A stretch of 64,000 nucleotides of DNA. It comes from Apricaphanius iberus (lineage: Eukaryota; Chordata; Actinopteri; Cyprinodontiformes; Aphaniidae). The translations under genes and the position numbers were made by a program. Positions 40,958 to 51,360 of this stretch are shown here, piece after piece (the first letter of the stretch is position 1; each line of letters starts with the position of its first letter). The stretch lies in assembly GCA_028564705.1 (NCBI GenBank), contig JAPXFQ010002626.1, positions 124,001 through 188,000 on the forward strand, written 5' to 3'. The notes beneath the pieces are model-generated. The model made no database searches. It saw nothing but the letters and a program-made list of their open reading frames with translations, and was not told the origin of the DNA.

Positions 40958-43497
40958 GTCTGACGGCAGCCGAACGCACCCCGGCTTCAGGGGAGAAAGG
41001 CCGGCCAAAATAGATCCTTCTAAAGGTAAAATAATTTTACATTTTCTCCTCTGGTGTCGGAGTTTGTCTGGATGCTAAAGTCAGAAGAAGTTCCTAGGCA
41101 TTATCAGCTTCTCATCTGGAAATACGCTGCAGCCAAATATCTCCCGGGAGATAGAGCTGTCTAAAATTTGCTTATAAGTGTTAAAAAGGAAAAAGAACCC
41201 TGAGCAGATACGAGACCCAAAATTGGACTTAGAGACAGCTGTAAAGAGAAAAAGAAGAGACAAAGAAGAGATAAAAGAGACAATATAAGAAAACAGAGTA
41301 AATGAAAATAGAGGTAAAAGAAACTGTGCCTTAGTTTTAAGAAAGAACAAAAAAAATAGTATAAATGAGAAAATAATAAATAAATAAAAAGTTCTGCTTT
41401 AAGAACTTTTGGAAAAAAAAAAAAGGAAAAAACCCTTAGAGTAACACAAAAAAAAAACCTCTTGAGAAGTATTTGTGAAAAAGAATACTCTGTGTGAAAC
41501 TGTGTTAAAGAAAATAGCGCTAAGAGTCAAGAGTTAAAGAGTAAAAGAGTTAAATTGAAGCTTCATAAAGAGAAAATAGCAGTAGTGTGCTATTGTGTGA
41601 GTTAAAGAATTAAGACAGTCGACTGTAAAAAGGTAAAAAGAGTAGTAATGATAATAATCAATGATAATAATTACTACTATAAAGTGCACATATTATAAAA
41701 AAATAAAAATAAATTAATTTGGATTGGATTTAAAACCCTGCAGGTTTAAAAATTTAGGACATTAAAGTACAACAATTAAACAAATAAAAAACAACAGACC
41801 AAACTGGGAGAATAGGGAAAGTTTATTTCAAAGTAAATAGACACGGACATTGACGTGACCTTTGACAAATGCATGGTTTGACAGATCTGCTATAATAATG
41901 ATTTTGTGTGTATAACTGCCGCTGCACACTGCTTGCAAAAAAAAAAATGCTCTGAATGACATTGCATGCTGTTGATTCAATTGCTTATAAATTGCATATA
42001 AATCAATGACAAGTTTTGTGCTGTGTGCCGATTGCTATGTTCACTGTTATATTTTACACTTTTAGTTCAATTTCGATCTGTTGAGGTTGCTTTGAATATT
42101 CTTGCTGAAGGAGGCTACTTAGAATACGTTGTTGTGCTGAAGAAGATTGATAATGTTGTAATTAGCACTGTGCTGAGAATTCAGAGTGGATTATACTTTA
42201 CGAGTTGTACAAACTGTGAAGCTGGTTGCCTTTTTCCTCTCTCTGTGCTCGGAAGCGTTCTGAAGTGTTCGGAAGGCGAGAAGCTTTAAACATCTGTAAA
42301 ACAGCAAACAGTTAAAATACTAATATTTATGTAAAGCTTTAGTTTAAGTACAAAAGCTTGTGCTTTTAGAAAGTAACAGAGCTCTGTTGGGTTGTTGTTG
42401 AAAATCTGGTTTGATTTTTTCTTTTTTCAACTCTCTGGCTTGCAAGAGAAGAAAGGCATTTCCTGTTATTGAAGGCGCACTCAAACGCACACACACACAC
42501 ACACGCACACACACACACACACACTCACACACACACACACACACAGTTTTGCGCAACCCTCTGCAGACGTCAAAGGAAATATACAAGCCAGAAAACCGTT
42601 TGATCTCTGTTTTAAAACAAAAGTGAACAGCTTAAATTGATGTCATAAGTGTTAAAACTATCGCACCAACAAGCTTATAACTAGGATTGTCATATACACA
42701 CAGACACATACGCATTAAAACCAACCTAAGTACAGATAAAGATAATTCACGACTTACTGGAGAGGGCTGTATTGCTCGGTTTGCAGGCTGTAAGTTGAAT
42801 TGCTGGGGTAGCAAGTAAGAGAGGGCTCGGATCTGTTCTGTTCAGCAGGCGGAAGCAAACTGAGAGAAGGGGCGTCGCCCTTAAGCCAACTCTTCTCCTC
42901 CTCCACTGCATAATTCTGCCTGAAGACCCTCCTAGGGACCAGCCCTCAAAATTTACCCTTGGTCAAAAAAAAGTTAGCAGCAAGCACAGCTGTGAACTGA
43001 TCAGTGTGGTGTGCTCATGAAATTGAAATAAACTATATTTTAAACATTGCTTTGCCTATTAAGCTTACTCCTATTAATGAAACATAAAATAGACAACATC
43101 ATTTGAGCTTGAGAGTATATTGTTAAAAACTAATTGATTATTTACACAGTTGCTTCACCCATACTGAGATAACAATAAGGGAAAATCCCTTCCTGACTTT
43201 TTGTGCTATAGTTGAATTGTTCCAATGATGAAGCATTAACCTTGATGTCTTTTTATAAAGAATCTAATTAAAGGACATTTTCAAAATAATAAAACAACTT
43301 ACTGCTTACAAAAACAAAAGTTAATAGAAAATACACAGATCTAAAGATCAGGACTTAACCTCCCCTCCCTTCTTTCAGAACAGCAAGAAGGCTCATAATC
43401 AACTGATAATTTGTGGAATTGCCATTAAATAAATAAAATATTCTGATTAAACTAAAACACTTTAAAAATCTGAAACACAAATACCCTAGAGTTCATC
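40958..43497 (+). other. Long retroviral leader, non-coding
   Basis: 2.5 kb between primer site and gag. 41,160-41,800 is purine-rich, 42,486-42,545 is a CA microsatellite, and no frame above 90 codons shows a domain. A weak donor (AAAG|GTAAAA, about 41,025) could serve env splicing. Much longer than the usual retroviral leader of several hundred bases, so it may contain old insertions. Confidence 0.55.
42486..42545. repeat. (CA)n microsatellite
   Basis: CA tract with occasional CG and CT within the retroviral leader. Confidence 0.95.
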
Positions 43498-43647
43498 ATG
43501 GCTGCCGACCCTGTCTCCATTCTGTCAGTAAAAAATCCTGAATTAGCAAAAGACATCGATAAAATATCTCAGAAATGGTATAAACGAACCAAAAACTTTA
43601 CAAACCCCTGGCCACAAGGAGGATCATTCGACTTGCTCTTGAATTAA
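43498..43647 (+). pseudogene. Gag N-terminal segment before an in-frame stop
   Basis: Forty-nine codons from ATG at 43,498 (M-A-A-D-P-V-S-I-L-S) to TAA at 43,645. The frame is the same as that of the long gag ORF starting 43,651, only ATA lies between. It contains W-Y-K-R-T-K-N-F and W-P-Q-G-G-S-F-D, plausible matrix sequence. The simplest reading is that gag starts here and has acquired one stop; reinitiation at 43,651 or a separate small product are alternatives. No N-terminal glycine for myristoylation. Confidence 0.6.
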
Positions 43648-43650
43648 ATA

Positions 43651-45516
43651 ATGGAACAAAGGATTCTTGACTACAAAGCCAAACAAAATAGGAAAAATAG
43701 AAAAGAAAAAAGACAAAAAGAACTACAGATTCTAAAACTTTTCAGAACTGAAGGTGATAATTTCAGAGGAAATCTCAAAGCAATGATGACAAGCCTGACT
43801 GAAAAACAGGGAGAGTTAAATCTACCTGAAAAGCAAACAGAAACAAAACCACTTGTAGATCCTACACAAGGCATTTACCCATGCCTGCAAGGTGATCTAC
43901 ACATAAATGCTAACTTTGATATAAAGAAAGATGATATGGAAGAATACGCACCACTGCTAAGATTAACAGGAACTAGCTTATCAGAAGAAAGCGGAGAAGG
44001 GAATGGACTTCCATCCCCACAACAATTACGATCACCTGTCCACTGCAGTACTACCATTAAGAAACCTGAATTCAGAAACTGCTATGCAGGAATAAAGACA
44101 CAAAACCCTGAGACTGTCAAGGATCAGTTCTGGCAAACACTGCAAAATAAAGATCTCAATCCCAACAGGGAAGTTAAACGAACAATAATAAATGAATTAG
44201 AAAAAGAGATTGATAAATGTTACAATACATTTGTAGAACCACAACAATCAGATGACAAAGGACAACAGAAAGAAACAAAAGTAAAACAAAAGGACTTTAA
44301 CCTTAATTATCGTCCCAATTGCTACTCACCTACACCAACCACCTCAACAGCCCAGCCAACACATCAGAACCCAGCGGAAACTGCAACAAACATTGTGGTG
44401 GATGCACAAAAGCAGCATGACTTACGCGACAGAGAAAAAATTAAAAAACCCCAAAGGTTCCCTGATGGGGCAATGTGCCCTATTTTGGTAAAGGGCACTA
44501 ACATAAATTATGTTCCCTGGCAAATGTTAGACTTCAATGGCTTGGTGGCCCGTCTGCCCGATATCCACGACGGGGCGACAAGGTGGGTCAGAGCATTCGA
44601 GGAACAGACTACCGGACTGATGCTCGCCCTGGGGGACATTAAAGCGATACTAGCAAGAGTCATGGGCATGACTGCCATGAACAATATGCTAAATGAAGGA
44701 GATCTTTGTTTTATAACGGACTCCGACAATGATGGGGTGACCTTCAACCCCTATAGAAACAGGGTATGGGACCTACTGAGGAAACAATACCCCACAAATG
44801 TTGACCCATCCGTCTTAAAAGGCGAAGGAATATCAGAAGGGGAGAATCCAGCTGCGTACGTAGAACGACAGCTCAAAAGATGGCACGAAGAAACGGAAAG
44901 CGACCCTAATGAAAATGCCGTGATGCGGACATTGTTTCGGTCATCCCTAATGGCTGCTCTCCCAGAAAAAGTGAAGGAGAGACTTGAAAAAACAGTTGGG
45001 ATTCACTCCATGAGCCATGTCATGTTCAGGGAAAATGTGTGCCATATTATTGGAATATACAGAAAGGAGCTTTTGAAAGCACAAGAAGATGAAAGAAACG
45101 CTCAACGAAAACTTACACAGCTCCACATTGCAGAACTACAAGATAAAGCTAAAGCAAAGCAAACGAAACCAGCAACTGCTTTAGAGACTGAAGGACATAC
45201 TACACAAATGGTTATGACACCACAGCCGCCTAATCCCCCACCAATCCCCCCTCCTGTGATTAATATATTCCCAAATCGAAGGGGTGGTCGAGGAATGGGC
45301 CAAAGACGTCCATTTTACCGCAGAACTTGGAGTGAAGGGCAAAGAGGCAGAGGCGCAAGGCCTTATGGAGACTGTTGCTGGGTGTGCAATCGGCCGGGAC
45401 ATCTGGCCCGAGATTGTGAGGATGCACCTGTTGCCCCTGAGTGGGACGGGCGGGGCCGTACAGGACAGAGAGGCAATTTTAGAGGTCCAGTGAACCACTT
45501 TACAAATTCACGCTAG
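43651..45516 (+). CDS. gag: Retroviral Gag (open, 621 codons)
   Basis: Structural polyprotein that assembles virus cores. The N-terminal 250 residues are charged and proline-rich. About 270-480 look like capsid, with V-P-W-Q-M-L-D-F-N-G-L-V-A-R-L-P and the major-homology-like E-G-E-N-P-A-A-Y-V-E-R-Q-L-K. A charged coil (about 465-510) follows, as after gammaretroviral capsid, then a proline-rich and R-G-rich stretch. A single C-C-H-C zinc knuckle sits at 576-589 (C-W-V-C-N-R-P-G-H-L-A-R-D-C). Ends at UAG 45,514-45,516, which is followed in frame by pol. Open over 1.87 kb; the upstream same-frame segment 43,498-43,647 probably belongs to it. Confidence 0.9.
   Translation: MEQRILDYKAKQNRKNRKEKRQKELQILKLFRTEGDNFRGNLKAMMTSLTEKQGELNLPEKQTETKPLVDPTQGIYPCLQGDLHINANFDIKKDDMEEYAPLLRLTGTSLSEESGEGNGLPSPQQLRSPVHCSTTIKKPEFRNCYAGIKTQNPETVKDQFWQTLQNKDLNPNREVKRTIINELEKEIDKCYNTFVEPQQSDDKGQQKETKVKQKDFNLNYRPNCYSPTPTTSTAQPTHQNPAETATNIVVDAQKQHDLRDREKIKKPQRFPDGAMCPILVKGTNINYVPWQMLDFNGLVARLPDIHDGATRWVRAFEEQTTGLMLALGDIKAILARVMGMTAMNNMLNEGDLCFITDSDNDGVTFNPYRNRVWDLLRKQYPTNVDPSVLKGEGISEGENPAAYVERQLKRWHEETESDPNENAVMRTLFRSSLMAALPEKVKERLEKTVGIHSMSHVMFRENVCHIIGIYRKELLKAQEDERNAQRKLTQLHIAELQDKAKAKQTKPATALETEGHTTQMVMTPQPPNPPPIPPPVINIFPNRRGGRGMGQRRPFYRRTWSEGQRGRGARPYGDCCWVCNRPGHLARDCEDAPVAPEWDGRGRTGQRGNFRGPVNHFTNSR
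45514..45516 (+). promoter_or_regulatory. Gag-pol UAG, probable readthrough site
   Basis: The frame is open before and after this UAG, with no other stop between the gag knuckle and protease. The codon is followed by GGG. Gammaretroviruses make Gag-Pol by suppressing a UAG followed by G. A stimulating pseudoknot downstream was not verified. Confidence 0.7.
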
Positions 45517-46461
45517 GGGTGCCATGAGAATCCTGCAGGGGAGTTTCAAGTTTCTCTAAACGTAGAACGTGATCCATTCATTGAAGTAAAATTAGAAGGG
45601 AAACCGACAAACATGCTAATTGATACTGGAGCTAGTTACACTTGTGTAAACACAAGCTTTGCAAAACACCTCCTCTTGACGGATAAGTTCATCAAAACCG
45701 TAGGATTCTCAGGCATTCCACAGTTCAATCCAGTAACAGCTCCAATAAAATTAAGCATTGACGAAAGCGAAATTGAGATTCCCATCCTTGTGTCAAATCA
45801 AACACCAGTAAATCTTTTGGGAAGAGATGCACTTTGCAAACTAAATGCAAAAATTTGGTGTTCACCACAAGGGATATACATTGACAGCTCTGGATTGGAT
45901 CTACAGATGCATGTTAACACAGAGCTGGCAAAAGTCTACTGGCTAGGTAACATTTCTGAAACAGTAACTGACAGTTTTGGAAAATGGGAAAAATTCATCA
46001 AAGCACAGATCCCTAATTCAACCAAACCATTCAGTAGTTTTCATTGCACTATGTTCTATGATCCATCGTGCAGTGAGATATTCGAGGAAGAATGGGACAA
46101 AGCAACTAAAGACTTACAGGTTGAGCTAGAAATAGATTACATTTTGATAGGAAAACAAGGGGCAGCCCTAAATGTAAAAACAAACCCATTCATCGAGAGA
46201 TGGTACTGTGTACCAGAATCTGCACCTCATATCACGTTACTAGTCAACAAAGGCTTTGAATCCAAAGACTTGGGGCCTATGATGCTGGCAGCCACACAGG
46301 CCTCGTGGCAAACAACAGACAACCCTTTAATCCTCACAACTAAAGATTCAACCATGATAAAAATCCTTTGTGAAACATCTGCACTAGCAAAACCACAAGT
46401 AGTGTCAGTCCCAAAGAAACAACAAAAGCAACAACTCACACAATCTAAAACAAAGGCATAA
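45517..46461 (+). CDS. pol: Pol N-terminus: protease plus H-x-T paired domain
   Basis: Continues gag's frame after UAG. Numbering from M at 45,613: residues 1-90 are an aspartic protease with catalytic D4 in D-T-G-A-S and L-L-G-R-D near 68-72. Residues about 100-230 form a region not found in standard retroviral Pol, with H144-C-T146 and P-H206-I-T208-L, each at the end of a predicted strand and separated by 62 residues with a helix and strands. This paired H-x-T pattern is the signature of 2H phosphoesterases, though most spacings are nearer 80-90. The frame ends at 46,461 at a deletion that removed RT and RNase H. Protease call is firm; 2H call is a hypothesis. Confidence 0.85.
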   Translation, partial: GCHENPAGEFQVSLNVERDPFIEVKLEGKPTNMLIDTGASYTCVNTSFAKHLLLTDKFIKTVGFSGIPQFNPVTAPIKLSIDESEIEIPILVSNQTPVNLLGRDALCKLNAKIWCSPQGIYIDSSGLDLQMHVNTELAKVYWLGNISETVTDSFGKWEKFIKAQIPNSTKPFSSFHCTMFYDPSCSEIFEEEWDKATKDLQVELEIDYILIGKQGAALNVKTNPFIERWYCVPESAPHITLLVNKGFESKDLGPMMLAATQASWQTTDNPLILTTKDSTMIKILCETSALAKPQVVSVPKKQQKQQLTQSKTKA

Positions 46462-46464
46462 AAA

Positions 46465-47504
46465 CACCAACAGGACACATCCCAATACCTGAAGGTCCAT
46501 TCAGACACCTTGTCATTGACTATGCAGACATGATAAAAACAGTGCAGGGAAAGCGATACATGTTGGTTGTGATTGACAGATTCAGCCGATGGGTTGAAGC
46601 AATCACTTCTAAGGATATGAGCGCAGAAACTGCTGTGAAATTTCTGGTCAGAGAGGTTATACCTCGGTTTGGAATTCCAACAGAGCTTTCATCAGACAAT
46701 GGCCCAGCTTTCATTCATAAAGTATTTAAGGGAGTCTTGCAGCAGTTGAGGATTAAACAGAGATTAGGAGCAGTCTATCATCCCCAATCCCAGGGAATTA
46801 TAGAACGGGTAAACTTAACCTTGAAAACTAAGATCAGGAAGGTGTGTGCATGTGCCAAACTAAACTGGGTGGATGCGTTGCCGCTTGCTTTGCTTTCTTA
46901 CCGCATGCAAGAAAACAGAGTAACTCACTTGTCTCCACATGAAGCTCTAACAGGCAGGCCAATGCCGGTCCCACAGTTTTGCGGTCCCCATAAGGGACCA
47001 TCACTTGAGCAAGATCTCAAAAGCTATGTCAGGCAACTAACTAGTATCCACAAAGCAATCTATTTCCAGGAAAAAGAAAAAGAGGCTGCCATAAGCAGAG
47101 ATATCGAAGGTCCAGTGGCTCCTGGAGATCAGGTTTATATTAAGGTCTTCCGGAGGAAATGGCATGAACCAAGGCGCGAGGGACCATTTCTCGTGGTTCA
47201 GGCAACCCCCACGGCAATCCAGGTTGACGGTTCCTCAACGTGGTATCATCTGAGCCACTGCACCAAAGTCAGAGAAACAAAACAGGAGAGTACCCATCGA
47301 GAAAAAAAGAAAGAAAAAACTGAAAAACATGAAAAAGATTGTGGGTCTGATAACTGTACTATCTTGGATGGTGGCAGGAATGCTGGTGATGAAGGAATTA
47401 GTCCTGGAGGAGGTGAAGACAATTCCCAAAGGAGCAGAAGGCAACGCCCGATCACTAGAGCATTCGCGAAGACGGCAGCAAGAAGACACAACACCACAAG
47501 TTAA
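46465..47504 (+). CDS. pol: Retroviral integrase, core and C-terminal domain
   Basis: Different frame from the protease; the zinc-binding H-H-C-C domain is missing. The core shows the first catalytic D in V-I-D-Y-A-D (codon 46,518, upstream of the first Met at 46,530), the second in S-S-D-N-G-P (residue 56) and the E in G-I-I-E-R (residue 92), giving exact D,D-35-E spacing. The C-terminal SH3-like domain carries G-D-Q-V-Y-I-K-V and E-G-P-F-L-V-V-Q-A-T-P-T-A-I-Q-V, the GPY/F module of gamma/epsilonretroviruses and gypsy types. A lysine-rich tail follows. The last 176 bases overlap env. Open, but without RT it cannot act alone. Confidence 0.9.
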
Positions 47505-49555
47505 GTATGATGCTGACATGTCACTACACCGCACCAGATCAGTCAGGACACCAGTATTCAATAGTTTAAAACACACACTTCATTCACGAACACGTAGACA
47601 AACAGAAAATGTTAAGGAAGTTAAACTACCTACACTAGCACAGAAACCTGAGGATAGATTTAAGATCGTGTGGGAGCACCAACAGAACCCCCACCTATTG
47701 AAGCACCTACTATATTAGTAGACTCACCTACACTGGTAACAGAAAAACTCTCACCTATTGTGCTACCTGAAATAGTAAAGACAACACCTGTACAAACAGC
47801 AATTAACAGGCCAACAACTAATCAAGCAGCGCCAGTTGCTCCTACCCCACCTGTAGCTAATAATAAGCCTTCCATGAAACAGGCAACCAATGTAGTTACA
47901 CAAAGTATGATTAAGCCAGGTGACGAGGTCAGTTCTGACCGTCGTCAGGGGGGACTAGATACAATTAAGGGATCACAATATCAAAATACAAATGATCCTA
48001 GCTATAAACCGATTAGAACAAAATCAATTAATGTGATCATCCCCAGAGCGAAAAGGCCAAAGTTAACAACAGATAAACTTTGGGAAGAAGCTAACCAAAA
48101 TAGCTGGTATTTATGGGTATGGTATACAGCAAGAGAAATGACTTCCAAAGAATGTATTATATGTTCTGGTTCACCAAGAATTCCTCCAATTGCAATTCCA
48201 GAAAAATATACTTTTGAGGAATGTGCTTCAGTACAAAAACAAGCAAAAACAATCCAACAAGTAAATTAGGAGAATTCAACAATGCAAGTGGTACACCATT
48301 ATTTTTCAGATTTTCCATGTGTGGAATTAAATGCAGATTACTCTATGGGTCGAGAAGAATTCATAATTATTTAGACGAACATAGAGGTTACAAAATAGGA
48401 GATAAATGTGCAGAATTTAACATTTCAACAGCACAAAATGGTCCTCCAACTACGTATAAAGTAGACTATGATGCTGAATATGAATGTTTTGCTAGCGGAG
48501 GCTTCTCTGAGAGTGAATGAACCTTGATGGGTAACACAACAGTCAACTGTAAGGTAACTTGGGTTCTATCATGGTTTCCACATGCTAACGTAACACCTAT
48601 TTTTGTTACCACACCAGTTTGGTATGAAAAACCTGAACCCCTGAGTCAGACCTGTGATAATATGACTATGACACTCCCTCCTCTATACTTTCTGAGTGAA
48701 CAAACTTGGGCAATAGCAGATAGTTATTTTATGTGTGGAGATGACATCCTAAGAAACACTTTGCCACCACGATGGATAGGTTTGTGCACCATGGTAAGAT
48801 TGAAAATACCTGTCACAATGTTGCATGAAGGTGTGAATGAGATAATTAACCTTGATCGTTTGAATGCTAATCCTAGAGTAAAGAGACAGTATGTGCCAGA
48901 TCAGAGTGTTTATCTTGACATAATAGGACAACCTAAAGGAATTCCAGATGAATTCAAGGCAAGACATGAAATAAAAACAGGATTTGAGTCAATAATTCCT
49001 CAGATTACCATAAATAAGAATGTAGAATGGATTAATTATATTTATTATAATCAACAGCGAATCCTTAATTATACTGGAGATGCTCTTGGAATGTTAGGTC
49101 AACAATTACATGAGACTAGTAAGATGACTCTACAAAATCGACAGGCTTTGGACTGGCTGTTGGCAGATAAAGGAGGACTCTGCGAATTATTTCAAGATAC
49201 AGAATGTTGCACGTATATTCCATCACACACTTCTAACGAAGGATCCTTTACTGCTGCAATGACAAAACTTAGAGCACTTAGAGAAGAACTTAGTTTGAAT
49301 GCTGGGAAGAATGACTGGTCTGGGGGGTGGTTAGACCTAAATTTAGGAGATTGGAAAGCAATGCTAATTAAGGTGGCAATTAGTGCGACCATAGTTCTAA
49401 TTGTAATTTTCTTATTGACATGTCTCGTCATACCTGTGGTGAAGAGAGTATGGACAAGGACACTGATCAAACAGATGAACCTGGCTGCTGCAACCCAGCT
49501 GATCCAGTTGGAAGTGATCGCAATGAACAATCCTTCTGCCCCCCAACATGTCTAA
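47329..49555 (+). pseudogene. env: Retroviral envelope gene, broken
   Basis: Class I fusion glycoprotein gene in several frames. 47,329-47,718: start inside the integrase with a signal-peptide-like hydrophobic stretch. 47,700-48,269: surface subunit with C-I-I-C (48,153-48,164), similar to the C-x-x-C of gammaretroviral SU. 48,271-48,520 and 48,524-49,555 share a frame separated by TGA 48,518. The latter has R-V-K-R (ends 48,886), a furin-type cleavage site, then the transmembrane subunit with an immunosuppressive-like segment (49,130-49,183), C-x7-C-C (49,181-49,210) and a membrane anchor at about 49,360-49,440. Frame changes near 47,690 and 48,260 disable it. Confidence 0.85.
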
Positions 49556-50324
49556 GTATCTAAGCCAAGACTGTTAAACAAGCTCAATTAAGTGCTTTCT
49601 GACTACAAGTCCCCTCCAGGACACCATCACCTCATCACCCCTTCATCACCTCATCACCCCTTCATCCCTCATCGTAACCTTCAAGAAGGATTTATACTCT
49701 TACTCTATTCATTGTGTTCATTATATGTGGACAATCGAGACTGTTTAACACCATATCGATCATACCGTCCCGGGATGGACAAGATCAACATTTTCTCATC
49801 TGTTATATGTTATGTGTTTCATATGTTATTTCTAGTATGTTACAACAAATAAGCCAGCTGGTAATTTGAATTTATAACTAAGTTGAATGTTTTAATGTTT
49901 ACATTTATTCTCATTTGTGCCATTTACTCTCACTTGTGTCAGACTTATTAAGGATTGCATTTAATCACATTTTGGTAGTGCTATATTAAGGATTATGCCT
50001 CATGTCGCTTGAAGGTCCGGTGGACCGTAAGGTTGTCGCCTGGCCGGAGAGGCAGTGGGATAATTTTCCCTGTTCTTGTAGCGACAGGTTTTTGATCCCA
50101 CACAACGGACCACAACTGACATAGGTTTGATTGTTACTCACCATTACTTTGGACACGTGTAATCCTGCATAAGTCCCATTATAATGTTACTTTTATGGGT
50201 CTGTCATATGCCTATTTACCACAGTATATTCTACCATATTGATGTTTACTTACCATATAATACTCATATTAACTGCATTTATAGGTAGCTAATTAGTGAT
50301 GCCTAATGGCATCAAACCGGGGAA
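49556..50324 (+). other. Retroviral 3' non-coding region with possible structured RNA
   Basis: 770 bp between env and the 3' LTR without coding frames above 86 codons. 50,014-50,111 can pair as three perfect helices (see findings). A short purine-rich word CCGGGGAA precedes the LTR at 50,318-50,324 and may be the polypurine tract, though it is weak. Confidence 0.6.
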
Positions 50325-50876
50325 TGTAGAAGCCAAAATTTAGGCCTGCGTGGCACGTGTAATCAACACGTGCATCAATTCTGAGGAGCTGAGAAGATGT
50401 ACGTGGTACTTCCACGAAAGACTTGTCATTAAGCGATTCTAGGAAATGTTTTGTTCCCAGCTTTTCTGGCCTCTTCAGAACCAGACAATTAGGCGCCTTC
50501 AAGATAAACTAATATCAAGCCAAACGGTTGCGCTGGCCAAGAACACCAGATGTATCCCGTAAGTGACGCAATGAGTAAGTATAAAAGATAGAGCTCCTGT
50601 TAGAGGAGCCAGAGGGTTTTAGTTGGTCTGGCTGGGATCTCAGCGTGGACGATAGGATGCTTTCTGCTCAGAGATAAGGTATGTCAATTGTTAACAGACA
50701 ATGGATACAGAATGTTAGATATCGAGGTCAAGACCTATGTAGCATTGTATTGAGAACCAAAGATCCAATAAAACCCGGCTGAAGCTACTTTCTAGAACAG
50801 AGGCTGTGTTGTCCTGAGTCTTCATTATAGCTATATATCTATATCTATGTTTTGCATGTAATTAAAACCAACAACA
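50325..50876 (+). repeat. 3' LTR (552 bp)
   Basis: TGTAGAAGCC to ACCAACAACA. TATAAAAG at 50,580-50,587, AATAAA at 50,767-50,772. Differs from the 5' LTR by about six substitutions, a replaced block in U3 (about 50,488-50,527) and an 11-bp insertion (ATAGGATGCTT-type, about 50,651-50,661). Confidence 0.95.
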
Positions 50877-50880
50877 CTGT
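50877..50880. repeat. Target-site duplication (CTGT), right
   Basis: Matches 40,382-40,385. Confidence 0.85.
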
Positions 50881-51360
50881 TTTGTTGTTTTTACTTTCTC
50901 TGAAGGTGTATCTTTTAGGCTTTTCATGTTGTATAAAATGTATTGGCACTCTCAGAAGATTAAAATAATTGCTAATGGTTCCTGTTTATTTATTCAAACT
51001 GGATTAAACAAAGTAACAAATTTTGCAGGCTCATTTCCTCCCAAAACTAGTACAAGAACCGTAATTGATACTATTTTGATAAAAAGTATCCAACAGTTTT
51101 CTTTAGACTTTTCTTCACTTTTCTCATAGTTCAGTCAAGCACTTGGCTAAATATGGGGTCTGAAACTAGCAAAATTAACCTCCAGATATTCCTATATGTC
51201 TTAATTTTAATTGTTGTTTTCACTTTCCAAGCTTTTGTCATATGTTTTGTTTGGTTATTTACCACCAAATAGCACCTTTAATTACGTTGTTGCTAAAGTG
51301 TTTTATACAAATAAAATTGCCTTGCTTTACTTTTTACTTCTTAGCTAATTCTTTCAAGAT
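50881..51360. other. Unassigned stretch
   Basis: AT-rich, frames below 70 codons, nothing recognised. It is the empty-site continuation of the sequence left of the retrovirus. Confidence 0.4.

Larger units (their letters stand above)
40386..50876 (+). mobile_element. Endogenous retrovirus, class I-like, with RT deletion
   Basis: A 10.5-kb provirus with LTRs at both ends, tRNA-Arg primer site, gag, pol remnant, env and a structured 3' non-coding region, bracketed by CTGT. Gag and pol share one frame across a UAG, and env overlaps the integrase end, both gammaretrovirus-like arrangements. Integrase ends in a GPF-type C-terminal domain of the same class. RT, RNase H and the integrase zinc-binding domain are deleted, gag has one early in-frame stop and env has frame changes. 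The LTRs differ by roughly six substitutions plus a few indel or complex blocks, so the insertion is recent relative to its damage. Confidence 0.92.

Noticed and set aside
42023..42289. 88-codon frame in the retroviral leader as an accessory gene
   Set aside because: No conserved motif, low-complexity surroundings; chance length cannot be excluded.
45181..45498. 105-codon minus frame across the end of gag
   Set aside because: Shadow of the gag zinc-knuckle region.
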